Source: Amphiplicatus sp046296195
GTDB lineage: Bacteria; Pseudomonadota; Alphaproteobacteria; Caulobacterales; Parvularculaceae
Reading direction: 5' to 3'
Length of the DNA: 64,000 nt
NCBI GenBank assembly: GCA_046296195.1
Contig: JBKBLR010000007.1
Coordinates: 1-64,000, forward strand
Shown: positions 15,083 through 23,285 of the stretch, piece by piece
Numbering within the stretch: position 1 is the first letter of the stretch
How the letters are laid out: every line of letters begins with the position of its first letter
Program-made: the position numbers and the translations under genes
The notes under the pieces: model-generated
What the model was told of the DNA's origin: nothing
Databases searched by the model: none
What the model saw: the letters and a program-made list of their open reading frames with translations, nothing else

Positions 15083-16957
15083 TCAGCCCGCCGCTCGGTC
15101 GTTCTTGCGCAGCCAGGCGAGAAGGACGGCGAGCGCCGCCGGCGTCACCCCCTCGATGCGGCCTGCCGCGCCAAGGGTCGCGGGCCGGGCCTCGGCGAGC
15201 TTGAGGCGGACCTCGTGGCCGAGGGCCGGGATGTCGGCATAGGGCAGGTCCGCAGGCAGGCGCAGCATTTCATCCTTGCGGAAAGCGAGGATGTCGGCCT
15301 CCTGGCGGCCGAGATAGCCGGCATAGAGCGCCTCGATCCCGAGCTGCTCGGCGATGTCGCGCCGGAACGCGCCCGCTTCCGGCCAGACGCCGGCGAGGGT
15401 CTCGAGGGTGACGCCGGGAAGGGCGAGGAGATCGAGGGCGGTGCGCCGCCGTCCATCCTGGTTGACGGCGACGCCAAGCCTTGCGGCCTCTTTCGGCGTA
15501 AGGCTGTGGCTCAACGCCCAGCGCTTGGCGTCCGCAAGCAGGGATTGTTTCACGTGAAACACGCCCGCCCGCGCCGGGCCGACGAGGCCGAGCGCCGCGC
15601 CGCGGCCCGTCAGGCGGAGGTCGGCATTGTCGGCGCGCAAGGTCAGGCGATACTCCGCCCGGCTCGTAAACATCCGATAGGGTTCGGTGACGCCGCGCGT
15701 TACGAGGTCGTCGATGAGGACGCCGATATAGGCCTCGGCCCGGTCGAACAGGATCGGCGGGGCGCCCGCGACGGCGGCCGCGGCGTTCGCGCCGGCGACG
15801 AGGCCCTGCGCGCCCGCCTCCTCATAGCCGGTCGTGCCGTTGATCTGGCCGGCAAGAAAAAGGCCCTTCAGGCGCTTCGTCTCGAGCGTGGGCGCGAGCT
15901 CGCGCGGATCGACGTAATCATACTCGATCGCATAAGCGTGGCGGATCACCCGCGCCTTCTCGAGGCCGGGGATGGTCTTCAGGAAGGCGTCCTGGACGGC
16001 CTCGGGCAGCGAGGTCGAAATCCCGTTCGGATAGACGGTCGGGTCGTCGAGGCCTTCGGGTTCGAGAAAGATCTGGTGGCTCTCTTTCTCGGCGAAGCGG
16101 ACGATCTTGTCCTCGATCGAGGGGCAGTAGCGGGGTCCGCGGCCGGCGATCGAGCCGGAATAGACCGCCGACTTCCCAAGGTTCGCCTCGATAATGGCGT
16201 GCGTCGCCCGCGTCGTATGGGTGATGCCGCAGGCGATCTGCGGCACGCGAATGCGGTCGGTCAGGAACGAGAAGGGGACCGGATCGGCGTCGGCGGGCTG
16301 CATGTCGAGCCCCGACCAGTCGATCGTCCGCCCGTCGAGCCGCGCGGGCGTTCCGGTCTTGAGCCGGCCCATGCGGAAGCCGAGCCCGTAGAGCCGGTCG
16401 GAAAGGCCGATGGCCGGCGCCTCCCCGGCGCGGCCGGCCGGGATGCGCTTGTCCCCGACATGGATGACGCCCTTGAGGAAGGTGCCGGTCGTCAGCACGA
16501 CGGCCGGGGCGCGGAATTCCCGGCCGTCGCCCGCCCGGATGCCGGCGACGCGGCGGCCCGCCGCTCCTTCATCATCGAGAAGGAGGTCTTCAACCGACAT
16601 CTCAAGGAGGGCAAGGCCAGGCGTTTCGGCGATCAGGCGCTGCATCGCCTCGCGGTAAAGCTTGCGGTCGGCCTGCGCGCGCGGGCCGCGAACGGCCGGG
16701 CCCTTCGACCGGTTCAACATCCGGAACTGGATGCCCGCCGCATCGATCGCCCGGCCCATCAGCCCGTCGAGGGCGTCGATCTCGCGCACGAGATGGCCCT
16801 TGCCGAGCCCGCCAATGGCGGGATTGCAGGACATTTCGCCGATCGTCGCCGTCTTATGGGTGGCGAGCAGCGTGCGAGCACCAATGCGCGCGGACGCCGC
16901 CGCGGCCTCGCAGCCGGCGTGCCCGCCCCCGATGACGATGACGTCATAGCGTTCCAT
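15083..16957 (-). CDS. mnmG: tRNA uridine-34 5-carboxymethylaminomethyl modification enzyme MnmG
   Basis: This 624-residue FAD protein works with MnmE to modify wobble uridine 34 of several tRNAs. The N-terminal dinucleotide motif is 'VIVIGGGHAGCEAAAASARIG', followed by 'GEMSCNPAIGGLGKGHLVREIDALDG'. The C-terminal MnmE-binding domain includes 'YAGYLGRQEADILAFR'. Length is normal. A perfect parS palindrome is embedded in the coding sequence at 15546-15561, where it encodes 'FHVKQ' without interrupting the frame. The gene lies 50 bases after mnmE. Confidence 0.96.
   Translation of the reverse strand: MERYDVIVIGGGHAGCEAAAASARIGARTLLATHKTATIGEMSCNPAIGGLGKGHLVREIDALDGLMGRAIDAAGIQFRMLNRSKGPAVRGPRAQADRKLYREAMQRLIAETPGLALLEMSVEDLLLDDEGAAGRRVAGIRAGDGREFRAPAVVLTTGTFLKGVIHVGDKRIPAGRAGEAPAIGLSDRLYGLGFRMGRLKTGTPARLDGRTIDWSGLDMQPADADPVPFSFLTDRIRVPQIACGITHTTRATHAIIEANLGKSAVYSGSIAGRGPRYCPSIEDKIVRFAEKESHQIFLEPEGLDDPTVYPNGISTSLPEAVQDAFLKTIPGLEKARVIRHAYAIEYDYVDPRELAPTLETKRLKGLFLAGQINGTTGYEEAGAQGLVAGANAAAAVAGAPPILFDRAEAYIGVLIDDLVTRGVTEPYRMFTSRAEYRLTLRADNADLRLTGRGAALGLVGPARAGVFHVKQSLLADAKRWALSHSLTPKEAARLGVAVNQDGRRRTALDLLALPGVTLETLAGVWPEAGAFRRDIAEQLGIEALYAGYLGRQEADILAFRKDEMLRLPADLPYADIPALGHEVRLKLAEARPATLGAAGRIEGVTPAALAVLLAWLRKNDRAAG
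15546..15561. other. parS site (perfect) inside mnmG
   Basis: The 16-bp palindrome TGTTTCACGTGAAACA matches the universal ParB-binding parS consensus at every base. It lies about 2 kb from parB, inside mnmG, with two near-perfect copies in the neighbouring mnmE. It should nucleate ParB loading and mark the origin-proximal centromere. Confidence 0.95.
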
Positions 16958-17007
16958 GCGCGCTCATATAGACGGCCGCTGCGAAATGGAAAGCGCGGGA
17001 CGCGCGC

Positions 17008-18375
17008 CTATTTGCCGATGCAGAAGCTTGAAAAGATCGCCTCGAGCACGTCTTCGACCCCGACCGCGCCGGTGATGGCGCCGAGCGCGCGGGCGGCGAG
17101 GCGGATGTCTTCGGCGGCGAGTTCCGGCGCGACGGTGAGCTTTTCGAGCGCGGCGCGGAGGTGGCCGCTCGCCCGCGTCGCCGCCTCGACATGGCGCGCG
17201 CGGGTGAGCCCGGCCTCGCCGCCGGTCGCCGAGCGTTCCGCCGCGATCGCCGTCAGCCTTTCGAGAAGCGCGTCGATCCCTGCGCCCGTCTTCGCGGAGA
17301 CACGGAATGTTTCACGTGAAACGACGGCGCCGGCGAACGATGGGTTCGCGTCGATTTTATTGAAGATGATGAGATCGCCGTCGCTGAGGTCATACGCTAA
17401 GTCATACCGATCTTCCCGCGGCGCTGACGTTTCACGTGAAACATCGACGACGAGAAGACGCAGGTCCGCCTGTCCCATTTTGATCCGTGTACGGCGTATT
17501 CCTTCGGCCTCGACGGCGTCGGCGTGGTCATCCCGGAGGCCCGCCGTATCGACGAGGGTCACAAGCGCGCCGCCAAGATCAAGGCGCGCTTCGACAATGT
17601 CGCGCGTCGTGCCGGGCGTCTCGGAGACGATCGCACGGTCCGTCCCGGCGAGCGCATTGAGGAGGGACGACTTGCCGGCGTTGGGCGCGCCGATGATCGC
17701 GACAACGACGCCTTGCCGTGCGGCGCGCGCCCTGTCGGCGCCGGCGCGGGCGGCCTCGAGTTCTACCAGCAGAGCCTCGATCCCGGCGCGCGCCCGCGCC
17801 GCGACGCCCGCCGGCACGCCCTCTTCGTCGGGGAAATCGATCTCCGCCTCGAGCGGCGCCATGATGGCGATGAGGCGGCGGTGCCAGCCTTCGGCAAGGG
17901 CGGAAAGGCGGCCCCCGAATTGACCCAATGCCTGTTTTCTCTGAAGGGCGGTTTCGGCATCGAGAAGATCGGCGAGACCTTCGATCTCAGCCAGATCGAG
18001 CCTCCCCTCGAAAAGCGCGCGGCGGGTGAACTCGCCCGCCTCGGCCGGCCGGGCGCCGAACGCCATCAGCGCCTCATAGAGCGCGTCCTCGACCGCGACG
18101 GAACCATGGAGGTGAAGCTCGGCGACGTCCTCGCCGGTGTAGCTCGCCGGCGCGGGGAAGGGGATGACGAGGCCTTCGTCGATGATCTCGCCGTCCGGCG
18201 CGCGCAATGTCCGCAGCGCGGCGCGTCTCGGCCCTGGCAGGCGCCCGCAAAGGGCTTCAGCGATAAGGAATGCTTCCGGCCCCGACAGGCGGAAGACGGC
18301 GACGCCGGCCTTCCCCGCGCCGCTCGCGCGCGCAAAGATCGTATCGTGCGCGCCGCCGGCCGGCCCTTGCGTCAC
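17008..18375 (-). CDS. mnmE: tRNA modification GTPase MnmE
   Basis: This 455-residue GTPase partners with MnmG. It has the N-terminal tetrahydrofolate-binding dimerisation domain ('LHLHGSVAVEDALYEAL'), a central G domain with P-loop 'IGAPNAGKSSLLNAL', 'DTAGLRD' and NKID, and the C-terminal CxGK motif 'FCIGK' whose cysteine is needed for modification. The start is GTG 18375, overlapping the upstream DUF6489 gene by 4 bases. Two parS-like palindromes lie inside the G domain, and both are read in the frame that encodes VSRET. One falls just before the 'SAKTGAG' motif. These short peptide insertions look like the protein cost of carrying parS. Confidence 0.95.
   Translation of the reverse strand: MTQGPAGGAHDTIFARASGAGKAGVAVFRLSGPEAFLIAEALCGRLPGPRRAALRTLRAPDGEIIDEGLVIPFPAPASYTGEDVAELHLHGSVAVEDALYEALMAFGARPAEAGEFTRRALFEGRLDLAEIEGLADLLDAETALQRKQALGQFGGRLSALAEGWHRRLIAIMAPLEAEIDFPDEEGVPAGVAARARAGIEALLVELEAARAGADRARAARQGVVVAIIGAPNAGKSSLLNALAGTDRAIVSETPGTTRDIVEARLDLGGALVTLVDTAGLRDDHADAVEAEGIRRTRIKMGQADLRLLVVDVSRETSAPREDRYDLAYDLSDGDLIIFNKIDANPSFAGAVVSRETFRVSAKTGAGIDALLERLTAIAAERSATGGEAGLTRARHVEAATRASGHLRAALEKLTVAPELAAEDIRLAARALGAITGAVGVEDVLEAIFSSFCIGK
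17308..17323. other. parS site (15/16) inside mnmE
   Basis: TGTTTCACGTGAAACG matches the parS consensus except at the last base. It lies in mnmE, where it encodes VSRET shortly before the 'VSAKTGAG' region of the G domain. Confidence 0.88.
17428..17443. other. parS site (15/16) inside mnmE
   Basis: CGTTTCACGTGAAACA matches the parS consensus except at the first base. It lies 120 bases from the previous site, again in the frame giving VSRET. The three sites span about 1.9 kb, as expected for an alphaproteobacterial parS cluster. Confidence 0.88.
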
Positions 18376-18626
18376 TTCTTCTTCGCCGGCGCGGCCGCCG
18401 CGCTCATCGCCGCGCCGATGAGGCCCTGGAAGGCGTCCATGCCCTTGCCGCTCATCTCCATCCAGCGCGCGACGAAGCGTTCGGGATCGGCCAGCGTGTC
18501 CATCTGGTCCTTCGCGCGCGTCATCATTTCCGCGACCACCATTTCATTCAGCGGTTCGACATCGGGCATGCCGAAAAAGGCGCGCGCTTCCTGGGGCGTC
18601 AGATCGACATTGATGGTGAGGCGCAT
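18372..18626 (-). CDS. DUF6489-family small protein
   Basis: This 84-residue protein resembles DUF6489: 'INVDLTPQEARAFFGMPDVEPLNEMVV' at the N-terminus, then a long amphipathic helix and an Ala/Lys-rich tail. The resemblance to polyhydroxyalkanoate granule (phasin-like) helical proteins is only superficial. The stop codon overlaps the GTG start of mnmE by 4 bases, so it is the probable first gene of the mnmE-parB operon. Function unknown. Confidence 0.75.
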   Translation of the reverse strand: MRLTINVDLTPQEARAFFGMPDVEPLNEMVVAEMMTRAKDQMDTLADPERFVARWMEMSGKGMDAFQGLIGAAMSAAAAPAKKK

Positions 18627-18710
18627 GGCGAGGTCTCCGTTTTCACGCCATATAGGCGGAGCGCCGCTCGGCGCGCAAATGAACGCCTTTCCGGCTCCGG
18701 AGCCCCGCGC

Positions 18711-19697
18711 ATGAAGGAACTCGTACTCACCGCGACCGGCGGCCCGGAGAATTTCGAGCTTCGCGAGGCCGAGGCGCGCGCGCCCGCCGCGAACGAGATC
18801 CGCGTCAAGAACGCCGCGATCGGCGTCAATTTCATCGACATCTATCAGCGCAAGGGCCTCTACCCCGTTTTCCTGCCGGCGACGCTCGGCCAGGAAGGGG
18901 CGGGGACGGTGATCGAAGCGGGCGCGCAGACCTCATTCCGCCCGGGCGATCGCGTCGCCTATCTCTCGGGCGGGGGCGCCTATGCCGAAGAGATCGTCCT
19001 TGACGCGGCGCGCGCGGCGCGCATCCCGCACGGGCTCTCCGATGACGCGGCGGCGGCCTCGTTCCTGAAAGGCCTCACGGCGGAAATGCTTCTCCGGCAG
19101 GTCTATCCGCTGAAGGAAGGCGAGGTCGCGCTCGTCACCGCGGCGGCGGGCGGCGTCGGGCTGCTTCTCTGTCAGTGGGCCGTCCATCTCAAGGCGCGCG
19201 TGATCGCGGTCGTCGGCGACGCCTCGAAGGAATCCGCCGTCAGGGCTCTCGGCTGCCGCGACGTCATCGACCGCTCCAGAACGCCGGACGTCGCCGGTGC
19301 CGTCCGTATGCTGACGAATGGCCGCGGCGCCGACGTCGCCTACGACTCGGTCGGCAAGGCGACCTTTGAAGCCTCGCTCGACAGCCTCGGGCTGCGCGGC
19401 ATGATGGTGAGCTACGGCAACGCCTCGGGCCCCGTGCCGCCGGTCGCGCCGCTCGACCTTACGCGCCGCGGCTCGCTGACGCTCGCCCGCCCGTCGCTCT
19501 TTCACTATGCGACGCCCGACCGCCTTGCCGGCATGGCGGCGGCAGTCTTCGACCTTCTTACCGCCGGGACCTTGAAGCCGACGATCGCGGCGACCTTCCC
19601 GCTGGCGCAAGGCCCCGACGCTCACCGCCTGCTCGAAGCCGGCAAGACCATCGGCTCGATCATCCTCAAACCCCAGGACCCCTCATGCGGACGCTGA
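18711..19697 (+). CDS. qor: quinone oxidoreductase, zinc-independent MDR family
   Basis: This 328-residue protein is a medium-chain dehydrogenase/reductase of the NADPH:quinone oxidoreductase type: 'IGVNFIDIYQRKGLYP' and 'LPATLGQEGAGTVIEAG' in the catalytic domain, 'LVTAAAGGVGLLLCQWA' as the NADPH-binding loop, and 'GSIILKP' at the C-terminus. The catalytic-zinc cysteine is absent, as is normal for Qor. Such enzymes reduce quinones or 2-alkenals; the substrate is not determined. Its last 13 bases overlap the start of the GDPD lipoprotein gene, so the two genes are probably co-expressed. It is divergent from the DUF6489-mnmE operon. Confidence 0.9.
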   Translation: MKELVLTATGGPENFELREAEARAPAANEIRVKNAAIGVNFIDIYQRKGLYPVFLPATLGQEGAGTVIEAGAQTSFRPGDRVAYLSGGGAYAEEIVLDAARAARIPHGLSDDAAAASFLKGLTAEMLLRQVYPLKEGEVALVTAAAGGVGLLLCQWAVHLKARVIAVVGDASKESAVRALGCRDVIDRSRTPDVAGAVRMLTNGRGADVAYDSVGKATFEASLDSLGLRGMMVSYGNASGPVPPVAPLDLTRRGSLTLARPSLFHYATPDRLAGMAAAVFDLLTAGTLKPTIAATFPLAQGPDAHRLLEAGKTIGSIILKPQDPSCGR

Positions 19698-20626
19698 TTT
19701 CACTTGCCCTTCTCGCGTGCGCGGGCTGCGCCGACAGCGGCGGCGACGCGGCGGCGCCGGCGCCCGCCGAAGGCTGGCGGATCGCGCCCGAGGGCGATCT
19801 CAACCGCTTCTTTGAATGCCTTGAGGACCATGGCGCGGCGCTCGTCTCCGCCCATCGCGGCGGTCCGGGGCCTGGCTTGCCGGAAAACGCCGTCGAGACC
19901 TTTGCGGCGACGCTCGCCGCCGCCCCGGCGCTGATCGAGGCCGATGTCGCGACCTCGGCGGACGGGGTCCTCTTTCTTCTCCACGACGATGCGCTCGATC
20001 GCACCACGACCGGCGAAGGCCTTGCGGGGGAACAGCCATGGTCCGTCATCCGGGCGCTGAAGCTGCGCGATCCTTCCGGCGCGCCGACGCCTTATTCCCC
20101 GCCCGCCTTCGCCGACGCGCTCGCCTTCCTCAAAGACCGCACCGTCCTGCAGGTCGATTTCAAGAAATCGACGCGCTATGAGGACGCGATCGCGGAGATA
20201 AAACGTCAGGGGGCAGAGGATCGCGTGATCCTCATCGCCTATACGATGGCGCAGGCCGAGCGCCTCCACCGCCTTGCGCCCGAGATGATGATCTCGCTCA
20301 GCGTCTCGACGCAGGCCGATCTCAATCGCGCGGTCGCGGCCGGCGTGCCGGCGGAGCGGATCATCGGCTTCACCGGCGTTGATGATCCAAAGCCCAGGCT
20401 CTTCTCGATTCTCAACACCCAGGACGTCGAGGTGATTTTCGGCACGCTCGGCGGGGCGCAGTCGATCGACCGGCAGATCGCCGCCTCAGGCGATGACAGC
20501 TTCTATGCGACGCTCGCCGGCATGGGCGCCGACATCATCGCCACCGACCGGCCCCTCGCCGCCCAGGCCGCGCTCAATGCGGCGGGCCGCGGCGCGACGG
20601 CGGGGCTTTGCGGAGTCCGCCATTAG
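19685..20626 (+). CDS. glycerophosphodiester phosphodiesterase-family lipoprotein
   Basis: This 313-residue protein begins with a signal peptide and a cysteine-rich lipobox region (LLAC at residue 12, then AGC), so it is probably lipid-anchored in the envelope. The GDPD fold is clear: 'LVSAHRGGPGPGLPENAVETF' holds the catalytic HRG and metal-binding Glu, 'IEADVATSADGVLFLLHDDALDRTTTGEG' the second metal motif and catalytic His, and 'MGADIIATDRPLAAQAAL' the last strand. It would release alcohols from glycerophosphodiesters outside the cytoplasm. It overlaps qor by 13 bases. A large imperfect hairpin follows the stop codon. Confidence 0.88.
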   Translation: MRTLISLALLACAGCADSGGDAAAPAPAEGWRIAPEGDLNRFFECLEDHGAALVSAHRGGPGPGLPENAVETFAATLAAAPALIEADVATSADGVLFLLHDDALDRTTTGEGLAGEQPWSVIRALKLRDPSGAPTPYSPPAFADALAFLKDRTVLQVDFKKSTRYEDAIAEIKRQGAEDRVILIAYTMAQAERLHRLAPEMMISLSVSTQADLNRAVAAGVPAERIIGFTGVDDPKPRLFSILNTQDVEVIFGTLGGAQSIDRQIAASGDDSFYATLAGMGADIIATDRPLAAQAALNAAGRGATAGLCGVRH

Positions 20627-20639
20627 CTAGGTAGCGTTA

Positions 20640-20689
20640 TTGCAACGGCCGGGGGCGCGGCGGAAGGCCGTCACCCCCGCCGATTGCAA
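20640..20689. other. long imperfect inverted repeat after the GDPD gene
   Basis: TTGCAA at 20640-20645 is repeated in inverted form at 20684-20689, and the GC-rich sequences inside continue the stem with one bulged A and an internal loop. There is no U-tract, so it is not a standard intrinsic terminator. It may protect the 3' end of the transcript or act with Rho. The rest of 20690-20877 is an AT-richer leader of the next gene in which I see nothing further. Confidence 0.45.
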
Positions 20690-20877
20690 AAGGCGTGACA
20701 TTTCTCACCGAACTCAAAGATTTATTCGCCATTCACCAAGGTTCTCAGTTGCAATGCCCAGGCCGCAGGATTAAGAAAACGTTATCGGCGAGACGCATGT
20801 GCGCCTTGATCGCCGTCGGGAGAGTATCGGCCGACCGTCCTCTGGCGGCGGCCCGTTTTAGGAACAGGGGGTTCCTC

Positions 20878-21897
20878 ATGAAAAGGATGAAGACTATCGC
20901 GGCGGCCTTCGCCGGCGTCGCGGCATTGGGCTTGGCGGCGAGCGCTTCGGCGGCGGCGATCATCACCAACGGCACCGTTACGCTCGGCGTCGACGACCTC
21001 GGACAGCTCAACGTTCCGGGCGGCACGCCGTCTCCGGTGTCGGGCACGAGCGATGTCGGTCTGCGCTTTAACGCGACGGGCAATGAAGCCACCTCGCATG
21101 GCTGCCTCTGCGAAGGCTGGGGCGTTGGCATCGGCGGCTCGGCGACGGGCGGCTTCGCCAACAATGCGATTGGGACGGGCGGACTGGCGCTCATCAGCTT
21201 CACTTCCGACGCGACGACCGCGACCAGCGTCGTTTCCGTGGCCGGCGGCGCGCTTGAGGTCACGCACGCCTACGCCCCGGCGGCGGAAACGCCGAACCTT
21301 TACCGGGTGACGGTGACGATCAAAAACACGTCGGGTTCGGACATCGCCAACCTTCTTTATCGCCGCACCTTTGACTGGGACGTCGAGCCTGACACGTTCA
21401 ACGAGTTCGTCACGATCGGCGGCGCCGCCGGCGCGACCGCGGTGCTGCAAGCCGTGAACAACGGCTTCTGCAGCTCCAATGTCTTCTCGGCCTGCAATCC
21501 GCTCCTTGCGGGCGGGATGGGCGACTTCGTCGATCTTGGACCGACGGACCACGGCGCCAATTTCGACTTCGACTTCGGCATGCTCAAGGATGGCGAAAGC
21601 TTCACCTTCGAGATCTTTTACGGCGCGGCGCTGACTGAAGTCGGCGCGCTGTCGGCGCTCGCCGCGGTCGGGGCGGAAGTCTTTTCGCTCGGCCAGTGCG
21701 CTTCCGATCCGCGCGGCGTCGGCGCTGCTGGTCCGACGGGCCAGACCTGCAACACCTTCGCCTTCGGCTTCAAAGGCGTCGGCGGCACGCCGATCGACGA
21801 TCCGGTGATCCCGGTTCCGGCGGCGCTGCCGCTGTTCCTGGCGGGTCTTGCGGGCTTCGGTGCGCTCCGTCGCCGCAAGGCGCTCGCGGTCGCCTGA
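20878..21897 (+). CDS. secreted protein with VPLPA-CTERM sorting signal
   Basis: This 339-residue protein has a signal peptide (residues 1-26, ending SASAA), a beta-rich body and a C-terminal tripartite sorting tag: 'VPAALPLFLAGLAGFGAL' then RRRK. This resembles VPLPA-CTERM/PEP-CTERM signals, which direct cleavage by an exosortase-type transpeptidase or rhombosortase-like enzyme and release to the cell surface or matrix. The mature region has paired cysteines ('HGCLCEGWG', 'NGFCSSN', 'SACNPL', 'GQCAS', 'GQTCN'). The start at 20878 has a GGGGG-type ribosome site. A strong terminator follows. No sorting enzyme is encoded in this window. The role is unknown; relatives are exported structural proteins. 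Confidence 0.8.
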   Translation: MKRMKTIAAAFAGVAALGLAASASAAAIITNGTVTLGVDDLGQLNVPGGTPSPVSGTSDVGLRFNATGNEATSHGCLCEGWGVGIGGSATGGFANNAIGTGGLALISFTSDATTATSVVSVAGGALEVTHAYAPAAETPNLYRVTVTIKNTSGSDIANLLYRRTFDWDVEPDTFNEFVTIGGAAGATAVLQAVNNGFCSSNVFSACNPLLAGGMGDFVDLGPTDHGANFDFDFGMLKDGESFTFEIFYGAALTEVGALSALAAVGAEVFSLGQCASDPRGVGAAGPTGQTCNTFAFGFKGVGGTPIDDPVIPVPAALPLFLAGLAGFGALRRRKALAVA

Positions 21898-21924
21898 GAC
21901 CCCGGGCCTGACGTGAAATAAAGG

Positions 21925-21954
21925 CGGCCGGGCGCGACGCCCGGCCGTTTTTTT
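21925..21954 (+). terminator. intrinsic terminator after the VPLPA-CTERM gene
   Basis: A 10-bp perfect GC stem (21925-21934 with 21938-21947, 3-base loop) is followed by seven Ts. It lies 27 bases after the stop codon. Confidence 0.95.
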
Positions 21955-22047
21955 GTCCGCTTTGGCGCGTCTCTTGCGGGGCCGGCCGCAAGGCGGAAGA
22001 CTGAAACAGGGGCAGGGCCCCCCTCTTCGGCCCCAGGGAGTTCATCG

Positions 22048-22539
22048 ATGAAGATCCTCATTTCCGCGCTGGCTGTCGCCGCCGCGCTTACGGGCGCTGC
22101 CGTCGCCGCGCCCCAGGACGGCGAGACCTTCGGCGCCTGGAAAGTCGTCTGCCAGGGCGCCAGTCCGTGCCAAGCCTTTCTCGGCCTCAAGGAGGAGAAG
22201 ACGGGCCGTCTCGTCCTGTCGGCCTCGGCGCACAAGCTGCCGGCGGACAAGAATCCGACCCTCGTTCTTTCCTTGCCCCTCGGCCTTGCGCTGAAAGAAG
22301 GCGTCGCCCTCCTCTCCGGCGCGCCGGGCAAAGCGCCGGTTCCGGCGGCGGTCGACGTCTGCTTCCCGGACGGCTGCCGGGCGACGATCGAGCTGACGCC
22401 TGAAGCCCTCGCCGCGCTGACGGCGGGCGACAGCTTCGAGGTCCGCTTCATCGCGTATGGCGCGACCGACCGGGTCGAAAGCGTCAAGGTGCCGGCGAAC
22501 GGTCTCTCGGACGCGCTGAAGCGCCTGTCGCGTAAATAG
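22048..22539 (+). CDS. IalB-family (invasion-associated locus B) periplasmic protein
   Basis: This 163-residue protein has a signal peptide (1-20) and the IalB domain: 'FGAWKVVCQGASPCQAFLGL' with the conserved WxxxC...C pattern, a central 'LVLSLPLGLALKEGVAL' and 'CFPDGCRATIELT' with a second cysteine pair likely to form a disulfide. IalB homologues are common in free-living alphaproteobacteria, so the Bartonella-derived name should not be read as evidence of virulence. It lies after a strong terminator and before a YceI lipoprotein. Confidence 0.87.
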   Translation: MKILISALAVAAALTGAAVAAPQDGETFGAWKVVCQGASPCQAFLGLKEEKTGRLVLSASAHKLPADKNPTLVLSLPLGLALKEGVALLSGAPGKAPVPAAVDVCFPDGCRATIELTPEALAALTAGDSFEVRFIAYGATDRVESVKVPANGLSDALKRLSRK

Positions 22540-22616
22540 GATATGGTCGGGGTCGATTGACGCCGCGCCGAATGACCTCCATCCCTCTGCGTCCGTCGCG
22601 GCCGCAGAGGGTCTTG

Positions 22617-23273
22617 ATGCGCATCGTTCCGTCCATCGTCGCCGCGGCGCTCGCTCTCGCTGCGTGCGCTCCGTCCACGGACAAACCTGCCGGACTGATC
22701 GCGCCGATTGAGACGCCGGCGCCGGCGGGGATCTACCGTCTCGACACGTCGCACGCCTCGCTGGTCTTCAAGGTCGATCACATCGGTTTCTCGGCCTACA
22801 CAGGACAATTCCGGTCGTTCGACGCGACGCTTCAGTTCGACCCCGCGCGGCCTGAAGACATGTCGGTGACGGCGACGATCGACGCGACCTCGCTCGACAT
22901 TCCTTCGCCGCCAGAAGGGTTTCTCGATGAGCTGAAGAGCGCTACCTGGATCGACGCCGTCGGCCACCCCGAGATGGTCTTCCGATCGACGAAGGTGACG
23001 CTGACCGCGCCGGACAAGGCGCGGGTCGAGGGCGATCTCTTGTTCCGCGGTGTCGCTGCGCCGGTCGAAATGGAGGTCGTTTTCAACGGCGGCTATGCAG
23101 GGTTTCCGCCTTATGACCCGAACGCGCGCATCGGCTTTTCGGCGACAGGCGCGCTGAAGCGGTCTGTCTTCGGCGTTTCGATCGGCGTGCCGACGCCGGA
23201 CGCCCCGGTCGGCGTCGGCGATCTCGTCCGCTTCGAGATCGAGGCGGAGTTCACCGGCCCGCCCGCGCCGTGA
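22617..23273 (+). CDS. YceI-family lipoprotein
   Basis: This 218-residue protein has an N-terminal lipobox (LAAC at about residue 17) and a full YceI domain: 'GIYRLDTSHASLVFKVDHIGFSAYTGQF' opening, 'ATIDATSLDIP' and 'FRSTKVTLTAPDKARVEGDLLFRGV', ending 'DLVRFEIEAEF'. YceI proteins form a lipocalin-like beta-barrel that binds isoprenoid-type lipids in the periplasm. The start at 22617 is preceded by AGAGGG at good spacing, whereas earlier starts would spoil the signal peptide. It converges on gshB with 12 bases between stops. Confidence 0.88.
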   Translation: MRIVPSIVAAALALAACAPSTDKPAGLIAPIETPAPAGIYRLDTSHASLVFKVDHIGFSAYTGQFRSFDATLQFDPARPEDMSVTATIDATSLDIPSPPEGFLDELKSATWIDAVGHPEMVFRSTKVTLTAPDKARVEGDLLFRGVAAPVEMEVVFNGGYAGFPPYDPNARIGFSATGALKRSVFGVSIGVPTPDAPVGVGDLVRFEIEAEFTGPPAP

Positions 23274-23285
23274 CGGGCTGCACGC

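Noticed and set aside
21618..22967. Leftward 449-codon frame opposite the VPLPA-CTERM, IalB and YceI genes
   Set aside because: It spans three real genes and two intergenic regions including a terminator. The composition is that of a shadow frame.
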